Source: Amycolatopsis sp. WQ 127309 (lineage in GTDB: Bacteria; Actinomycetota; Actinomycetes; Mycobacteriales; Pseudonocardiaceae). Taken from it: a stretch of 64,000 nt of DNA. This document shows positions 26,890 to 37,613 of the stretch, piece after piece (within the stretch, counting starts at the first letter, position 1; the number at the start of each line of letters is the position of its first letter). The stretch lies in NCBI RefSeq assembly GCF_023023025.1, contig NZ_CP095481.1, forward strand, positions 7,887,001-7,951,000. The letters run 5' to 3'. The position numbers and the translations under genes were made by a program. Below the pieces are notes generated by a model, which saw only the letters and a list, made by a program, of their open reading frames with translations, searched no databases and had not been told where the DNA came from.

Positions 26890-28061
26890 TCGTCTTGCGC
26901 GACATGACGGCCGTGAAACAGGCCCTGCGGGCGCAGCGCATCGAGACGCCGTCGTGGGCGTACGCCAACTCGGGCACCCGCTTCAAGGTGTTCCCGCAGC
27001 CCGGCGTCCCGCGCACGGCCGAAGAGAAGATCGCCGACGCCGCGACCGTGCACCGGTTCACCGGCATCGCGCCGAGCGTGGCGCTGCACATCCCGTGGGA
27101 CCGCGTCGACGACTACGGCGCCCTCACCGCGTACGCGCGCGACCTCGGCGTCGAGATCGGCGCCATCAACACCAACGTCTTCCAGGACGAGGACTACAAG
27201 CTCGGCTCGGTGACCAACCCCGAGGCCGGGATCCGCCGCAAGGCGACCGACCACCTGCTCGAGGCGATCTCCATCATGGACGCCACGGGCTCCCGCGACC
27301 TGAAGCTGTGGTTCTCCGACGGCATCAACTACCCGGGCCAGGACGACATCCGCGACCGCCAGGACCGCCTCGCCGCGGCCCTGAAGGAGACCTACGACCG
27401 GCTCGGCGACGACCAGCGGATCCTGCTGGAGTACAAGCTGTTCGAGCCCGCCTTCTACGCCACCGACGTCCCGGACTGGGGCACGTCGTACGCGCACTGC
27501 ATGGAGCTGGGCGAGAAGGCCACGGTCTGCATCGACACCGGCCACCACGCGCCCGGCACGAACATCGAGTTCATCGTGGCGTTCCTGCTGCGCGCCGGGA
27601 AGCTCGGCGCGTTCGACTTCAACTCCCGCTTCTACGCAGACGACGACCTGATGGCCGGCGCGGCCGACCCGTTCCAGCTGTTCCGGATCATGTACGAGAT
27701 CGTCCGCGGCGACGCCCTCGACCCGGCCTACGGCATCGCGTTCATGCTCGACCAGTGCCACAACATCGAGGCCAAGATCCCGGCGATCATCCGCTCGGTG
27801 CTCAACGTCCAGGAGGCGACGGCCAAGGCGCTGCTCGTCGACCGCGACGACCTGCGCGCCGCCCAGCAGGCCGGCAACGTCCTCGAAGCCAACGCCGTCC
27901 TGATGGACGCCTACAACACCGACGTCAGGCCGCTGCTGGCCGAAATCCGCGAAGAAGACGGGCTCGACCCCGACCCGGTCGCGGCCTACCACCGCAGCGG
28001 GTACCAGGACAAGATCGTGGCCGAGCGCGCCGGCGGCACGCAGGCCGGATGGGGAGCATGA
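26886..28061 (+). CDS. rhaI: L-rhamnose isomerase (RhaI type)
   Basis: A cytoplasmic xylose-isomerase-like TIM-barrel enzyme of 391 residues that converts L-rhamnose to L-rhamnulose. Metal ligands of this fold are visible: Glu in LLEYKLFEP, Asp and His in CIDTGHHAPGTN and the Asp in AFDFNSRFYADDDL. GINYPGQDD is typical of the RhaI group rather than the E. coli RhaA group. I use GTG 26886, which overlaps the rhaM stop (GTGA). ATG 26904 is an alternative. It overlaps the next gene by four bases. Confidence 0.92.
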   Translation: MIVLRDMTAVKQALRAQRIETPSWAYANSGTRFKVFPQPGVPRTAEEKIADAATVHRFTGIAPSVALHIPWDRVDDYGALTAYARDLGVEIGAINTNVFQDEDYKLGSVTNPEAGIRRKATDHLLEAISIMDATGSRDLKLWFSDGINYPGQDDIRDRQDRLAAALKETYDRLGDDQRILLEYKLFEPAFYATDVPDWGTSYAHCMELGEKATVCIDTGHHAPGTNIEFIVAFLLRAGKLGAFDFNSRFYADDDLMAGAADPFQLFRIMYEIVRGDALDPAYGIAFMLDQCHNIEAKIPAIIRSVLNVQEATAKALLVDRDDLRAAQQAGNVLEANAVLMDAYNTDVRPLLAEIREEDGLDPDPVAAYHRSGYQDKIVAERAGGTQAGWGA

Positions 28062-30082
28062 GCATGACCGTGCCGGAGGACCTGGTGGCGCGCAGCAACG
28101 CGCTCGGCGCCGACCCGCGGAACACCAACTACGCCGGCGGCAACACCTCCGCCAAGGGCGACCTCACCGACCCGGTCACCGGCGCGCCGACCGAGGTGCT
28201 GTGGGTCAAGGGCTCCGGCGGCGACCTCGGGACGCTCAAGGAGTCCGGGCTCGCCGTGCTGCGGCTCGACCGGCTGCGCGCGCTCGTCGACGTCTACCCG
28301 GGCGTCGAGCGCGAAGACGAGATGGTCGCCGCGTTCGACTACTGCCTGCACGGCCGCGGCGGCGCGGCCCCCTCGATCGACACCGCGATGCACGGGCTCG
28401 TCGAGGCCTCGCACGTCGACCACCTGCACCCGGACTCCGGCATCGCCCTGGCCACGGCGGCCGACGGCGCCGCCCTGACCAAGGAGTGCTTCGGCGACCG
28501 CGTCGCGTGGGTCGACTGGCGGCGTCCCGGCTTCCAGCTGGGTCTCGACATCGCCGCGGTCAAGGCGGCCAACCCGCAGGCCATCGGCGTCATCCTCGGC
28601 GGCCACGGCATCACCGCGTGGGGCGCGACCTCGGAGGAGTGCGAGCGCAACTCCCTCGACATCATCCGCACGGCCGAGGAGTTCCTGGCCGCGCGGGGTT
28701 CGGCCGAGCCGTTCGGTCCCGTCGTCCCCGGCTTCGAGGCGCTGCCTGACGCTTCACGTAGGCAGCGCGCGGCCGCGTTGGCTCCGGTGGTCCGCGGACT
28801 CGCGTCGACCGACCAGCGCGTCGTCGGGCACTACACCGACAGCGACGCCGTCCTCGAGTTCCTGGCCCGCGAGAAGCTCGCACCCCTCTCCGCACTCGGG
28901 ACGTCCTGCCCGGACCACTTCCTGCGCACCAAGGTCCGGCCGCTCGTCGTCGACCTGCCCAGCTCGGCGCCCCTGGAGGACGTCGTCGCGCGGTTGAAGG
29001 AACTGCACGCCGAGTACCGCGACGAATACCGTGCCTACTACGAGCGGCACGCGACCCCGGACTCGCCCGCGATGCGCGGGGCCGACCCGGCGATCGTGCT
29101 CGTGCCCGGCGTCGGGATGTTCTCGTTCGGCAAGGACAAGCAGACCGCCCGGGTGGCGGGGGAGTTCTACGTCAACGCGATCAACGTCATGCGTGGCGCG
29201 GAATCCGTCTCGACGTACGCGCCGATCGCCGAGAGCGAGAAGTTCCGCATCGAGTACTGGGCCCTCGAAGAGGCCAAGCTGCAGCGGATGCCAAAGCCGA
29301 AACCCCTCGCCGGGCGGATCGCGCTGGTGACCGGCGCCGGCTCGGGCATCGGCAAGGCCATCGCGCTGCGGCTCGCCGCCGAGGGCGCGTGCGTCACGAT
29401 CGCCGACCTGAACGCTTCCGCCGCTTCTGAAGTCGCCGCAGAAATCGGCGGTCTCGCGGTGACGGCCGACGTCACCGACGCCGACGCCGTGCAGGCCGCG
29501 ATCGACGCGACCGTGCTGGCCTTCGGCGGGATCGACCTGGTCGTCAACAACGCCGGGCTGTCCATCTCGAAGCCGCTGCTGGAGACGACCGAACGCGACT
29601 GGGACCTGCAGCACGACGTCATGGCCAAGGGCTCGTTCCTCGTCGCGCGCGCCGCGGCGAAGGCCATGATCGACCAGGACAACGGCGGCGACATCGTCTA
29701 CATCTCGTCCAAGAACTCGGTGTTCGCGGGCCCCAACAACGTCGCCTACGGCGCGGCCAAGGCCGACCAGGCCCACCAGGTCCGGCTCCTGGCCGCCGAA
29801 CTTGGCGCGTACGGCATCCGCGTCAACGGCGTCAACCCGGACGGCGTCGTCCAGGGCTCCGGCATCTTCGCCGGCGGCTGGGGTGCGCAGCGCGCCGCGG
29901 TGTACGGCGTCGAGGAGGCGAAGCTCGGCGAGTTCTACGCCCAGCGGACCATCCTCAAGCGCGAGGTGCTGCCCGAGCACGTCGCGGCGGCGGTGTTCGC
30001 CCTCACCGGCGGCGACCTGACCCACACCACCGGCCTGCACGTGCCGGTGGACGCCGGGGTGGCCGCGGCGTTCCTGCGCTAA
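28058..30082 (+). CDS. rhaD: Bifunctional rhamnulose-1-phosphate aldolase / short-chain dehydrogenase
   Basis: A fused enzyme of 674 residues. The N-terminal part (about 1-410) is a class II aldolase/adducin domain with zinc-ligand histidines in SHVDHLHPDSG and GGHGITAWG. It cleaves L-rhamnulose-1-phosphate to DHAP and L-lactaldehyde. The C-terminal part (about 420-674) is an SDR dehydrogenase with TGAGSGIGKAIAL, NNAG, the catalytic Ser in YISSKNS and YGAAKAD. It oxidises L-lactaldehyde to lactate with NAD. This fusion (RhaE/RhaW-like) is common in actinobacteria and others. ATG 28058 overlaps the isomerase stop. ATG 28064 is a second choice. Confidence 0.9.
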   Translation: MSMTVPEDLVARSNALGADPRNTNYAGGNTSAKGDLTDPVTGAPTEVLWVKGSGGDLGTLKESGLAVLRLDRLRALVDVYPGVEREDEMVAAFDYCLHGRGGAAPSIDTAMHGLVEASHVDHLHPDSGIALATAADGAALTKECFGDRVAWVDWRRPGFQLGLDIAAVKAANPQAIGVILGGHGITAWGATSEECERNSLDIIRTAEEFLAARGSAEPFGPVVPGFEALPDASRRQRAAALAPVVRGLASTDQRVVGHYTDSDAVLEFLAREKLAPLSALGTSCPDHFLRTKVRPLVVDLPSSAPLEDVVARLKELHAEYRDEYRAYYERHATPDSPAMRGADPAIVLVPGVGMFSFGKDKQTARVAGEFYVNAINVMRGAESVSTYAPIAESEKFRIEYWALEEAKLQRMPKPKPLAGRIALVTGAGSGIGKAIALRLAAEGACVTIADLNASAASEVAAEIGGLAVTADVTDADAVQAAIDATVLAFGGIDLVVNNAGLSISKPLLETTERDWDLQHDVMAKGSFLVARAAAKAMIDQDNGGDIVYISSKNSVFAGPNNVAYGAAKADQAHQVRLLAAELGAYGIRVNGVNPDGVVQGSGIFAGGWGAQRAAVYGVEEAKLGEFYAQRTILKREVLPEHVAAAVFALTGGDLTHTTGLHVPVDAGVAAAFLR

Positions 30083-30090
30083 GGAGGACG

Positions 30091-31508
30091 ATGACCCTCG
30101 ACCGCATCACGCCGCGCAAGACCCGCGTCGGGCTCGTCGCGGGCGGGCTCGGCGCGTACTGGCCGCAGTTCCCGAAGCTGCTGCCGCAGCTGCAGGCGTC
30201 GGCCCGGCGCGTCGCCGAACGACTGTCCGGAATGGACTGCGAGGTCGTCGACGTCGGGTTCGTCTCGGACGCCCAGGAGAGCGCGGCGGCCGCGGAGAAG
30301 CTGAGGGTCGCCGGGTGCGACCTGATCATCGGCTTCCTCACGACGTACCTGACGTCCAGCATGCTGGCGCCGGTCGCCCAGCGGTCGGGGGCGCCGGTGC
30401 TGCTGCTGAACCTGCAGCCCACCGAGGCGATGGACCACGAGTCCTTCGACACCGGCGCGTGGCTGGCCTACTGCGGCGCCTGCCCGCTGCCGGAGATGGC
30501 CAACGCGTTCCGCCGCCTCGGCGTCGAGTTCCGCTCGGTGTCCGGGTACCTGGAGGACACGCGCGCCTGGACGCGGATCGAGCGCTGGATCAAAGCGGCG
30601 GGCGTGCGGGCGGCGTTCCGCCACGGCCGCCACGGCCTGCTCGGGCACCTCTACCCGGGCATGATGGACGTCTCGACCGACCCGACGCTCGTGTCCGGCC
30701 AGCTCGGCGGGCACGTCGAGATCCTGGAGATCGACGACCTGCGCGTGCGCGTCGAGAAGGTCACCGAAAGCGAGACGGCCGACCGCGTCGCCCTGGCGTG
30801 CGACGTGTTCACTGTGGACGAGTCCGTTGTGGACGAAGACTTCGCTTGGGGTGCTCGCGTTTCTGTCGCTTTGGACCGGCTCGTCGAGGACTTCTCCCTC
30901 GACTCCCTCGCGTACTACCACCGCGGGCTCGACGGCGAGACCCACGAGCGCGTCGGCGCCGGGTTCATCCTCGGCGCGTCCCTGCTCACCGCCCGCGGCA
31001 TCCCCGCCGTCGGCGAGTACGAGCTGCGGACGTCGCTGGCCATGCTGCTGATGGACCGGCTCGGCGCGGGCGGCTCGTTCACCGAGCTGCAGGCGCTGAA
31101 CTTCCACGACAACGTGGTCGAGATGGGCCACGACGGCCCGGCCCACCTCGGCATCAGCGCCCGCAAGCCGCTGCTGCGCGGCCTGGGTGTCTACCACGGC
31201 AAGCGCGGCTGGGGCGTCTCGGTGGAGTTCGACGTCAAGCAGGGGCCGGTGACGCTCTGCGGGCTGGCCCAGGGCCTCGACGGCACGTTCTCGCTCGTCG
31301 CGTCCGAGGGCACGGTCGTGCCCGGGCCGCTGCTGCGGATCGGCAACACGACGTCCCGCGTCGACTTCGGGTGCGACCCGGGGGAGTGGACCGACGCCTG
31401 GTCGGCCAGCGGCATCGCGCACCACTGGGCGCTGGGCACCGGCCACCGCGTCGCCGAGCTGACGGCGGTGGCGGACCTGCTCGGGCTGGAGCTGACCGTG
31501 GTGCGGGC

Positions 31509-31512
<4 letters not shown>
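30091..31512 (+). CDS. L-fucose/L-arabinose isomerase family protein, exact role unknown
   Basis: A 473-residue protein with the two-domain fold of fucose/arabinose isomerases (AraA/FucI-like). The N-terminal Rossmann-like part reads RVGLVAGGLGAYWPQFPKL. The metal-binding region has a Glu in AVGEYELRTS and a later HDNVVEMGHDGP, near residues 310-350. It lies nine bases after the aldolase gene and overlaps the kinase start by four bases, so it is part of the rhamnose operon. RhaI already provides rhamnose isomerase, so this protein may handle another 6-deoxy sugar or an isomerase side-step. Confidence 0.8.
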
Positions 31513-32911
<1,399 letters not shown>

Positions 32912-32912
<1 letters not shown>

Positions 32913-32966
32913 TCCGTGAATGCCACATCGAGGGACATAGTGTCCGTGAATGTGGCATTCACGGAC
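32912..32966. repeat. REP-like nested palindrome after rhaB
   Basis: The outer arms 32912-32928 and 32950-32966 are perfect 17-bp inverted repeats. The right-hand part also folds alone: GTCCGTGAATG (32942-32952), loop TGG, CATTCACGGAC (32956-32966), an 11-bp perfect stem. This is lower in GC than the genes around it. It may end rhamnose-operon transcription. It also looks like a dispersed palindromic element, as two nested copies of the same unit are present. Confidence 0.6.
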
Positions 32967-33124
32967 GTGCCGCTGACCGGGGCAGGAGTGCGCGTTCGTG
33001 CCCTGGTGACGGTTCCGGGCGGGCAGACTCGCCGTGGGTACCGTTGCGGAGCTCTGGTGAGGTGGGGACGCTGACCTCGGATCTCTTGTCGGAAAATTTC
33101 CGACCGCGACCGAGGGAGTACGTA

Positions 33125-33886
33125 ATGGCGCACCGATCCCGCACCCTGGCCGCTGTGGCCGCCGCCGCGCTGGGCCTCGCCGTGGCCTTCCCGGCGACGG
33201 CGTTCGCCGACCCGCCCGGCGCCCTGCCCGCCAACGCGAGCGACTTCGAGAAGACGTTCCAGCCGGCCTTCGACTACGACAAGGACGGCTGTTACCCGAC
33301 CCCGGCGATCGGGCCGGACGGGACCATCGCGCCCGGCCTGTCCCTCGGCGGCGACACCAACGGCCACTGCCGCGACTCCTGGGACCTCGACAACACCAAC
33401 TCCTACTCGCGCCAGAAGTGCAACAACGGCTGGTGCGCGGTGATGTACACGCTCTACTTCGAGAAGGACCAGGCCTCGCTCGGCCCCGGCAGCGCCGGGC
33501 ACCGCCACGACTGGGAACACATCGTCGTGTGGGTCAAGGACAACCAGGTCGAGTACGTGGCGACGTCGCAGCACGGCGGTTTCGCGGTGCACGACCGCGC
33601 GAGCATGCTGTTCGAGGGCACGCACGCGAAGGTCGTCTACCACAAGGACGGCGGCTCGACGCACTGCTTCCGCTCGGCCAACGGCAACGACGACCCGCCG
33701 GAGAACCACAAGGGCGTCTGGCAGTACCCGACCCTGGTCGGCTGGGACGGCTACCCGGCCGGGCTCCGCGACAAGCTCGTCGCGGCGAACTTCGGCAGCG
33801 CGACCTTCGGCATCAAGGACGACCAGTTCGCCGGCAACCTCGGCAAGGCGAAGCCGGGCGGCATCCCGTTCGACGAGAACGCCTGA
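33125..33886 (+). CDS. NPP1/NLP (necrosis-inducing, Nep1-like) secreted protein
   Basis: A 253-residue exported protein. A Sec signal peptide (about 1-28) ends at AFADPP. The family heptapeptide GHRHDWE is intact at residues 125-131. It supplies the metal site used by cytolytic NLPs of plant pathogens to bind sphingolipids. Cys pairs near 56/82 and 99/104 could form disulfides, and VWQYPTLVGWDG lies near the end. Plant-toxin activity cannot be assumed: many NLPs of saprophytes are not cytolytic. The ATG has GAGGGAG nine bases upstream. It is monocistronic, 158 bp after the REP-like hairpin. Confidence 0.9.
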   Translation: MAHRSRTLAAVAAAALGLAVAFPATAFADPPGALPANASDFEKTFQPAFDYDKDGCYPTPAIGPDGTIAPGLSLGGDTNGHCRDSWDLDNTNSYSRQKCNNGWCAVMYTLYFEKDQASLGPGSAGHRHDWEHIVVWVKDNQVEYVATSQHGGFAVHDRASMLFEGTHAKVVYHKDGGSTHCFRSANGNDDPPENHKGVWQYPTLVGWDGYPAGLRDKLVAANFGSATFGIKDDQFAGNLGKAKPGGIPFDENA

Positions 33887-33889
33887 CGC

Positions 33890-34150
33890 TCAGCTCGTGA
33901 CCGGCCGGCCGCGGCCGCGCTTCAGTTCGAAGAAGCCCGCCGTGCCGGTCACGAGCACGACGCCGTCCCAGAGCCGTCCCGCCGCCTCGCCGAGGGGGAC
34001 CGGGCTGACGACCGGGCGGTCGACCGGTGCTTTGTCGCGGTGCACGCGGGTGCCGAACGCCGTGTAGAAGCCGCGCAGGACGTCGTTGCCGTGCGCCCGC
34101 TCGGCGACCGGCCCGGCAGAAGATCCGATTCCGCGCCGCCGGACCGGGCC
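33890..34150 (-). pseudogene. Possible 3' remnant of an unidentified gene
   Basis: An open minus-strand frame of about 85 codons with strong coding-type third-base bias ends at 33890. It reads RGFYTAFGTRVHRDKAP, then WDGVVLVTGTAGFFELKRG. I find no in-frame ATG, and the only GTG is near 34045, leaving just 51 residues. Further upstream it runs into the end of the response-regulator gene. It may be a truncated gene, or a short protein starting at the GTG. No family is recognised. Confidence 0.35.
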
Positions 34151-34152
34151 AA

Positions 34153-34761
34153 TCAGAGCCAGCCGCGGTCGTCGGCGATCCGGACGGCGTCGACGCGGTT
34201 GCGCCCGCCGGTCTTGGTGATCGCCGCGGAGACGTAGTTCCGCACGGTGCCTTCGGACAGGTAGAGCCGCGCCGCGATCTCGGCGACGGTCGCGCCGGTC
34301 CGCGCGGTGATGAGGACGTCGCGTTCGCGCGCCGTCAGCGGGGATTCGCCCGCGGCGAGGGTCGCGACCGCGAGCGCCGGGTCGACCACGCGCTCGCCCT
34401 TCACGACCCGGCGGATCGCGTCGGCGAGGGCGTCGGCCGGCGCGTCCTTGACGACGAACCCGACCGCCCCGGCCTCCATCGCGCGGCGCAGGTAGCCGGC
34501 GCGGCCGAACGTCGTGAGCATGACGACGCGGCAGTCCGGCACCTGCGCGGCCAGCACGGCCGCGGCGGCCAGCCCGTCGAGGCCCGGCATCTCGATGTCG
34601 AGCAGCGCGACGTCGGGCCGGTGTTCGCGCGCGGCCGCGACGATCTCGTCGCCCCGCCCGACGGACGCGACGACCGCGAAGTCGTCCTCCAGGTCCAGGA
34701 GGGTGCCGAGGGCCTGGCGGACCATCTCCTGGTCGTCGGCCAGCAGCAGCCGGATGGTCAC
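34153..34761 (-). CDS. NarL/LuxR-family two-component response regulator
   Basis: A 202-residue regulator. The receiver domain has the acidic pair DD at residues 9-10, the phospho-acceptor Asp in ALLDIEMPG near 55, the Thr in VMLTTFG and the Lys in FVVKDAP. The C-terminal LuxR HTH is LTARERDVL through LYLSEGTVRNYVSAAITKTG. The GTG start overlaps the stop of the partner kinase (GTGA), so the pair is co-translated. Its target is unknown. The membrane-spanning kinase suggests an envelope or lipid signal, as in DesK/DesR-like pairs. Confidence 0.9.
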   Translation of the reverse strand: MTIRLLLADDQEMVRQALGTLLDLEDDFAVVASVGRGDEIVAAAREHRPDVALLDIEMPGLDGLAAAAVLAAQVPDCRVVMLTTFGRAGYLRRAMEAGAVGFVVKDAPADALADAIRRVVKGERVVDPALAVATLAAGESPLTARERDVLITARTGATVAEIAARLYLSEGTVRNYVSAAITKTGGRNRVDAVRIADDRGWL

Positions 34762-35864
34762 GGCACCTCCACCGGTGTCAGGGACACGGCCAGCCGCCAG
34801 CCCCGCGGGCTCGCCGGCCCGGCTTCGACGCGCCCGCCCGCGTCGGCGACCCGTTCGCGCAGCCCCGCGAGCCCGCTGCCTTCGGTGGCCGGGCCGCCGA
34901 CGCCGTCGTCGAGCACCTCGACCGACGACGCGGAAAGCGTGACGGCGCAGCGGGTCGCGCGGGCGTGGCGGGCCACGTTGGTGAGGCCTTCGCGCACGAC
35001 CCAGCCGAACAGCTCCTGGTGGTCCGGGCCGACGACGTCGACGGCGGTGGGCAGGTCGGCGGTGACCCCGCACGCGCGCAGCAGTTCGCGGCCACGGGCC
35101 AGCTCCCCGGCGAGGGTGACGTCCCGGTAGCCCGACACGGCGGCCCGGACGTCGGTCAGGGCCTGGCGGGCGAGCGTCTCGACGGCCGCCATCTCTTCGC
35201 CGGCCCGCGCGGTCTCGGTGCCGAGCAGCCGCCGGGCCAGCGTGCTCTTGACGGTGATCGCGGTCAGCGAGTGGCCGAGCAGGTCGTGCAGGTCGCGGGC
35301 GATCCGGGTGCGCTCGGCCTCCGACGCCAGCCGCGCGACCTCGGCGCGGGCCTCGACGAGGGCGATGTTGGCGTGGATGGCTTCGGCGAAGGCGTAGACC
35401 ACGAGCACGGTGAAGAACAGGGCGATCGCCTGCGGCCAGCCCGGTTCGGCCCGCCACGACGGCACGGCCCACGGGACCAGGACGGCGGCCAGCGCGACGA
35501 CGGCGCCCAGCGCCGGGGCGTAGCGGCCGATGCGCGGCGCGACCAGTGAAACGACGACCGCGGCGAGGAAGAAGGCCTCCCCGTGGGCGAAGGGGAGCGC
35601 CGCGGCGAAGAGCACCGTGCAGACGCCGAGGGACACCCAGTACCGCCGCCAGGTGCGGCGGGCGGCGGCGACCGCGCCGACGACGTAGGCGACGGCGAAG
35701 GCGGCCACGAGCACGCAGCCGGCCACCGCGGCGGCGCCGCTCGAGTGCTCCAGCACCGCCGGCACCGTGACGATCGGGAAGGCGAGCAGCCCCGCGTCGA
35801 GGACCAGCCGCCGCCAGCCGCGCACCCACCGCTGCGCGTCGGCGGGTGCCGTCGAGTCGTTCAT
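34758..35864 (-). CDS. DesK-like membrane sensor histidine kinase
   Basis: A 368-residue kinase. The N-terminal half has about five to six hydrophobic helices and no large extracellular loop, so the sensor is probably the membrane part itself. The HisKA_3 dimerisation helix RTRIARDLHDLLGHSLT (near residue 195) holds the phospho-His. The ATPase domain has the N-box REGLTNVARHA, LDDGVGG and GSGLAGLRERV. Start ATG 35864 is preferred to 35873 for length. It pairs with the overlapping response regulator. Confidence 0.9.
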   Translation of the reverse strand: MNDSTAPADAQRWVRGWRRLVLDAGLLAFPIVTVPAVLEHSSGAAAVAGCVLVAAFAVAYVVGAVAAARRTWRRYWVSLGVCTVLFAAALPFAHGEAFFLAAVVVSLVAPRIGRYAPALGAVVALAAVLVPWAVPSWRAEPGWPQAIALFFTVLVVYAFAEAIHANIALVEARAEVARLASEAERTRIARDLHDLLGHSLTAITVKSTLARRLLGTETARAGEEMAAVETLARQALTDVRAAVSGYRDVTLAGELARGRELLRACGVTADLPTAVDVVGPDHQELFGWVVREGLTNVARHARATRCAVTLSASSVEVLDDGVGGPATEGSGLAGLRERVADAGGRVEAGPASPRGWRLAVSLTPVEVP

Positions 35865-35889
35865 CAGCGGCACGCTACCGCGCTCGCCG

Positions 35890-36288
35890 TCAGCGGGCCG
35901 CGAACCGCGACCGCAGCTCGCGGCCGTTCACCAGGACGGCGACGCCGAGCAGCAGCAGCCCGCAGACCGCCTGCTCGAGCCGCAGCCACACCGGGAACGC
36001 GCCCGGCAGCGCGACGATGACGGCGATCGCCACCAGCATCACGCCCGAGACGATCCGCAACCGCAGGAACGCCTTCTTCGAGCCGCGCGCCGCCCGGCGG
36101 GCGAAGGAGAGCGTCAGGAGCGCGCTGGCGACGACGATCGTGGCGCGCACCCAGACGGCGTCGGTCACCATCGTGGGGTTGTCGCGGAACAGCACGATCA
36201 CGCCGAGCGTCAGGACGCTGACGCCGAGGTAGGTGCCGATGAGGGCGAGCACGCGGCGGAAGGCCGGCGCGGTGGTCTGGACGGTCAC
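35890..36288 (-). CDS. Small four-helix membrane protein
   Basis: A 132-residue protein with four hydrophobic helices (about 10-33, 45-62, 78-95 and 103-122) joined by short basic loops (ARRAARGSKKAFLRLR). No family is recognised with confidence. The GTG start at 36288 is preceded by GGGGAG. It is 26 bp upstream of the sensor kinase start on the same strand and might be co-transcribed with that system. Confidence 0.6.
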   Translation of the reverse strand: MTVQTTAPAFRRVLALIGTYLGVSVLTLGVIVLFRDNPTMVTDAVWVRATIVVASALLTLSFARRAARGSKKAFLRLRIVSGVMLVAIAVIVALPGAFPVWLRLEQAVCGLLLLGVAVLVNGRELRSRFAAR

Positions 36289-36385
36289 GGTGTTCTCCCC
36301 GGGGAGTGCGGAACGGAGGTGCTTGCCCCGGAAATGCTCGTCGCGCGGGCCCCCGGCGGGCAGTGCCGTCCCGCACCGGGCGCTC

Positions 36386-36399
36386 ATGACATTTGTCAT
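36386..36399. promoter_or_regulatory. Palindrome ATGACA-TT-TGTCAT in a divergent intergenic region
   Basis: Perfect 6-bp arms around TT lie between the divergent small membrane protein and the LacI-family gene. It resembles a dimer operator. The regulator is unknown. Confidence 0.4.
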
Positions 36400-36421
36400 C
36401 GTGTTGTCGGCCCAGGACTGG

Positions 36422-36433
36422 GAGAGCGCTCTC
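36422..36433. promoter_or_regulatory. Operator palindrome GAGAGCGCTCTC upstream of the LacI regulator gene
   Basis: A perfect 12-bp CG-centred palindrome, the typical form of LacI-family operators, 20 bp before the regulator start. The same core is found twice more at 39272 and 39412, in front of two secreted-protein genes. Autoregulation is likely. Confidence 0.7.
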
Positions 36434-36453
36434 ACAGGTGCTACAAAGAACGG

Positions 36454-37503
36454 GTGACGACGCATCCGCCTCCGGCGCCACCGACCCTCGAAGACGTCGC
36501 GCGGGTCGCCGGCGTCTCGCGCGCCACGGTCTCGCGGGTGGTGAACAGCGTGCGCAACGTCGACCCGAAGCTGCGCGAAACCGTCGAACGCGCCATCGCC
36601 GACACCGGCTACGTGCCGAACCGGGCCGCGCGGTCGCTGGTCACGCGGCACACCGGCGGGATCGCGCTGGTGGTGTCCGAACCCGAGCGGCACATCGACG
36701 CCGAAGCGTTCACCGGCGGCGTGTTCGGCGACCCGTTCTTCGGCCGGGTGGTCGAGGGCGTCGTCGCGCACCTGCGCCCGCACGGCCGGCACCCGCTGCT
36801 GATGCTCGTCGACAGCGAGGACGAGCGCGCTTCGCTCGTGGCGAAGCTGCGGCAGGAGCAGGTCAGCGGGGTGCTGCTGATCTCGCTGGCCCCCGACCGG
36901 GACCCGCTGCCGCTGATGCTGACCGAGGCGGGCGTCCCGACGGCGCTGTTCGCGCGACCCGCCCGCCCGGCACCGGTGTGCTACGTCGACGTCGCCCACC
37001 AGGACGGCGCCCGGATCGCGGCGGACCGGCTCGTCGCCCGCGGCTGCCGGCGGGTCGCCACGATCGCCGGCCCGGGCGGCACCCCGGCGGGCCACGACCG
37101 GCTGGCGGGCTTCCGCGACGCGATGGCCCGCCACGGCCACGCGTACGTGCCGGTCGCCGAGGGCGACTTCACCCAGCACGGCGGCGAGCTCGCGATGGAA
37201 CGGCTGCTGGCGGCCGAGCCGGACCTGGACGGCGTGTTCGTCGCCAATGATCTGATGGCGTACGGGGCTTTGTCGGTGCTTTCCGACGCCGGGCGCCGGG
37301 TCCCGGACGACATCGCGGTCATCGGCTTCGACGACAGCCGCGTGGCGCTGAGCTGCCGCCCTCGATTGACGACGATCCGCCAGCCGGTCGAGGCCATGGG
37401 CGCGGCGATGGCGCGGATGGTCTTGGACCGCATGGCGAACCCCACGCTGCGCGCGGAATCGGTGATCTTCGACCCGGAGCTGGTAGTCCGGGACTCCGCC
37501 TGA
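36454..37503 (+). CDS. LacI-family regulator of a secreted-protein regulon
   Basis: A 349-residue LacI/GalR regulator. The HTH reads TLEDVARVAGVSRATVSRVVN near residue 10, with hinge RAARSLVTRH near 52. The sugar-binding-like domain has FGRVVEGV, GVLLISLAPDRDPL, YVDVAHQDGARIAADRL, FVANDLMAYGAL and VPDDIAVIGFDDSRVAL. The GTG start gives the standard spacing to the HTH. A perfect palindrome lies just upstream, and two more copies lie between 39240 and 39456. It therefore probably controls itself, the DUF1996/DUF305 pair and the CBM32 glycosidase. The inducer is likely an oligosaccharide. Confidence 0.88.
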   Translation: MTTHPPPAPPTLEDVARVAGVSRATVSRVVNSVRNVDPKLRETVERAIADTGYVPNRAARSLVTRHTGGIALVVSEPERHIDAEAFTGGVFGDPFFGRVVEGVVAHLRPHGRHPLLMLVDSEDERASLVAKLRQEQVSGVLLISLAPDRDPLPLMLTEAGVPTALFARPARPAPVCYVDVAHQDGARIAADRLVARGCRRVATIAGPGGTPAGHDRLAGFRDAMARHGHAYVPVAEGDFTQHGGELAMERLLAAEPDLDGVFVANDLMAYGALSVLSDAGRRVPDDIAVIGFDDSRVALSCRPRLTTIRQPVEAMGAAMARMVLDRMANPTLRAESVIFDPELVVRDSA

Positions 37504-37613
37504 CCCGTACCCAGCCAGTCGGCTCGCGTTCGCCTTGCCGTGTCGTCCTTCCAATCACACGTGTCGACTTCCGGGTACGCCGGTCGCTCGCCGGAACCCC
37601 TGGCACGACGGCA

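Noticed and set aside
26954..28057. Plus-strand open frame extending the aldolase/dehydrogenase gene upstream by about 370 codons
   Set aside because: It overlaps rhaI in another frame and is Arg/Pro-rich. The true start at 28058 is coupled to the rhaI stop.
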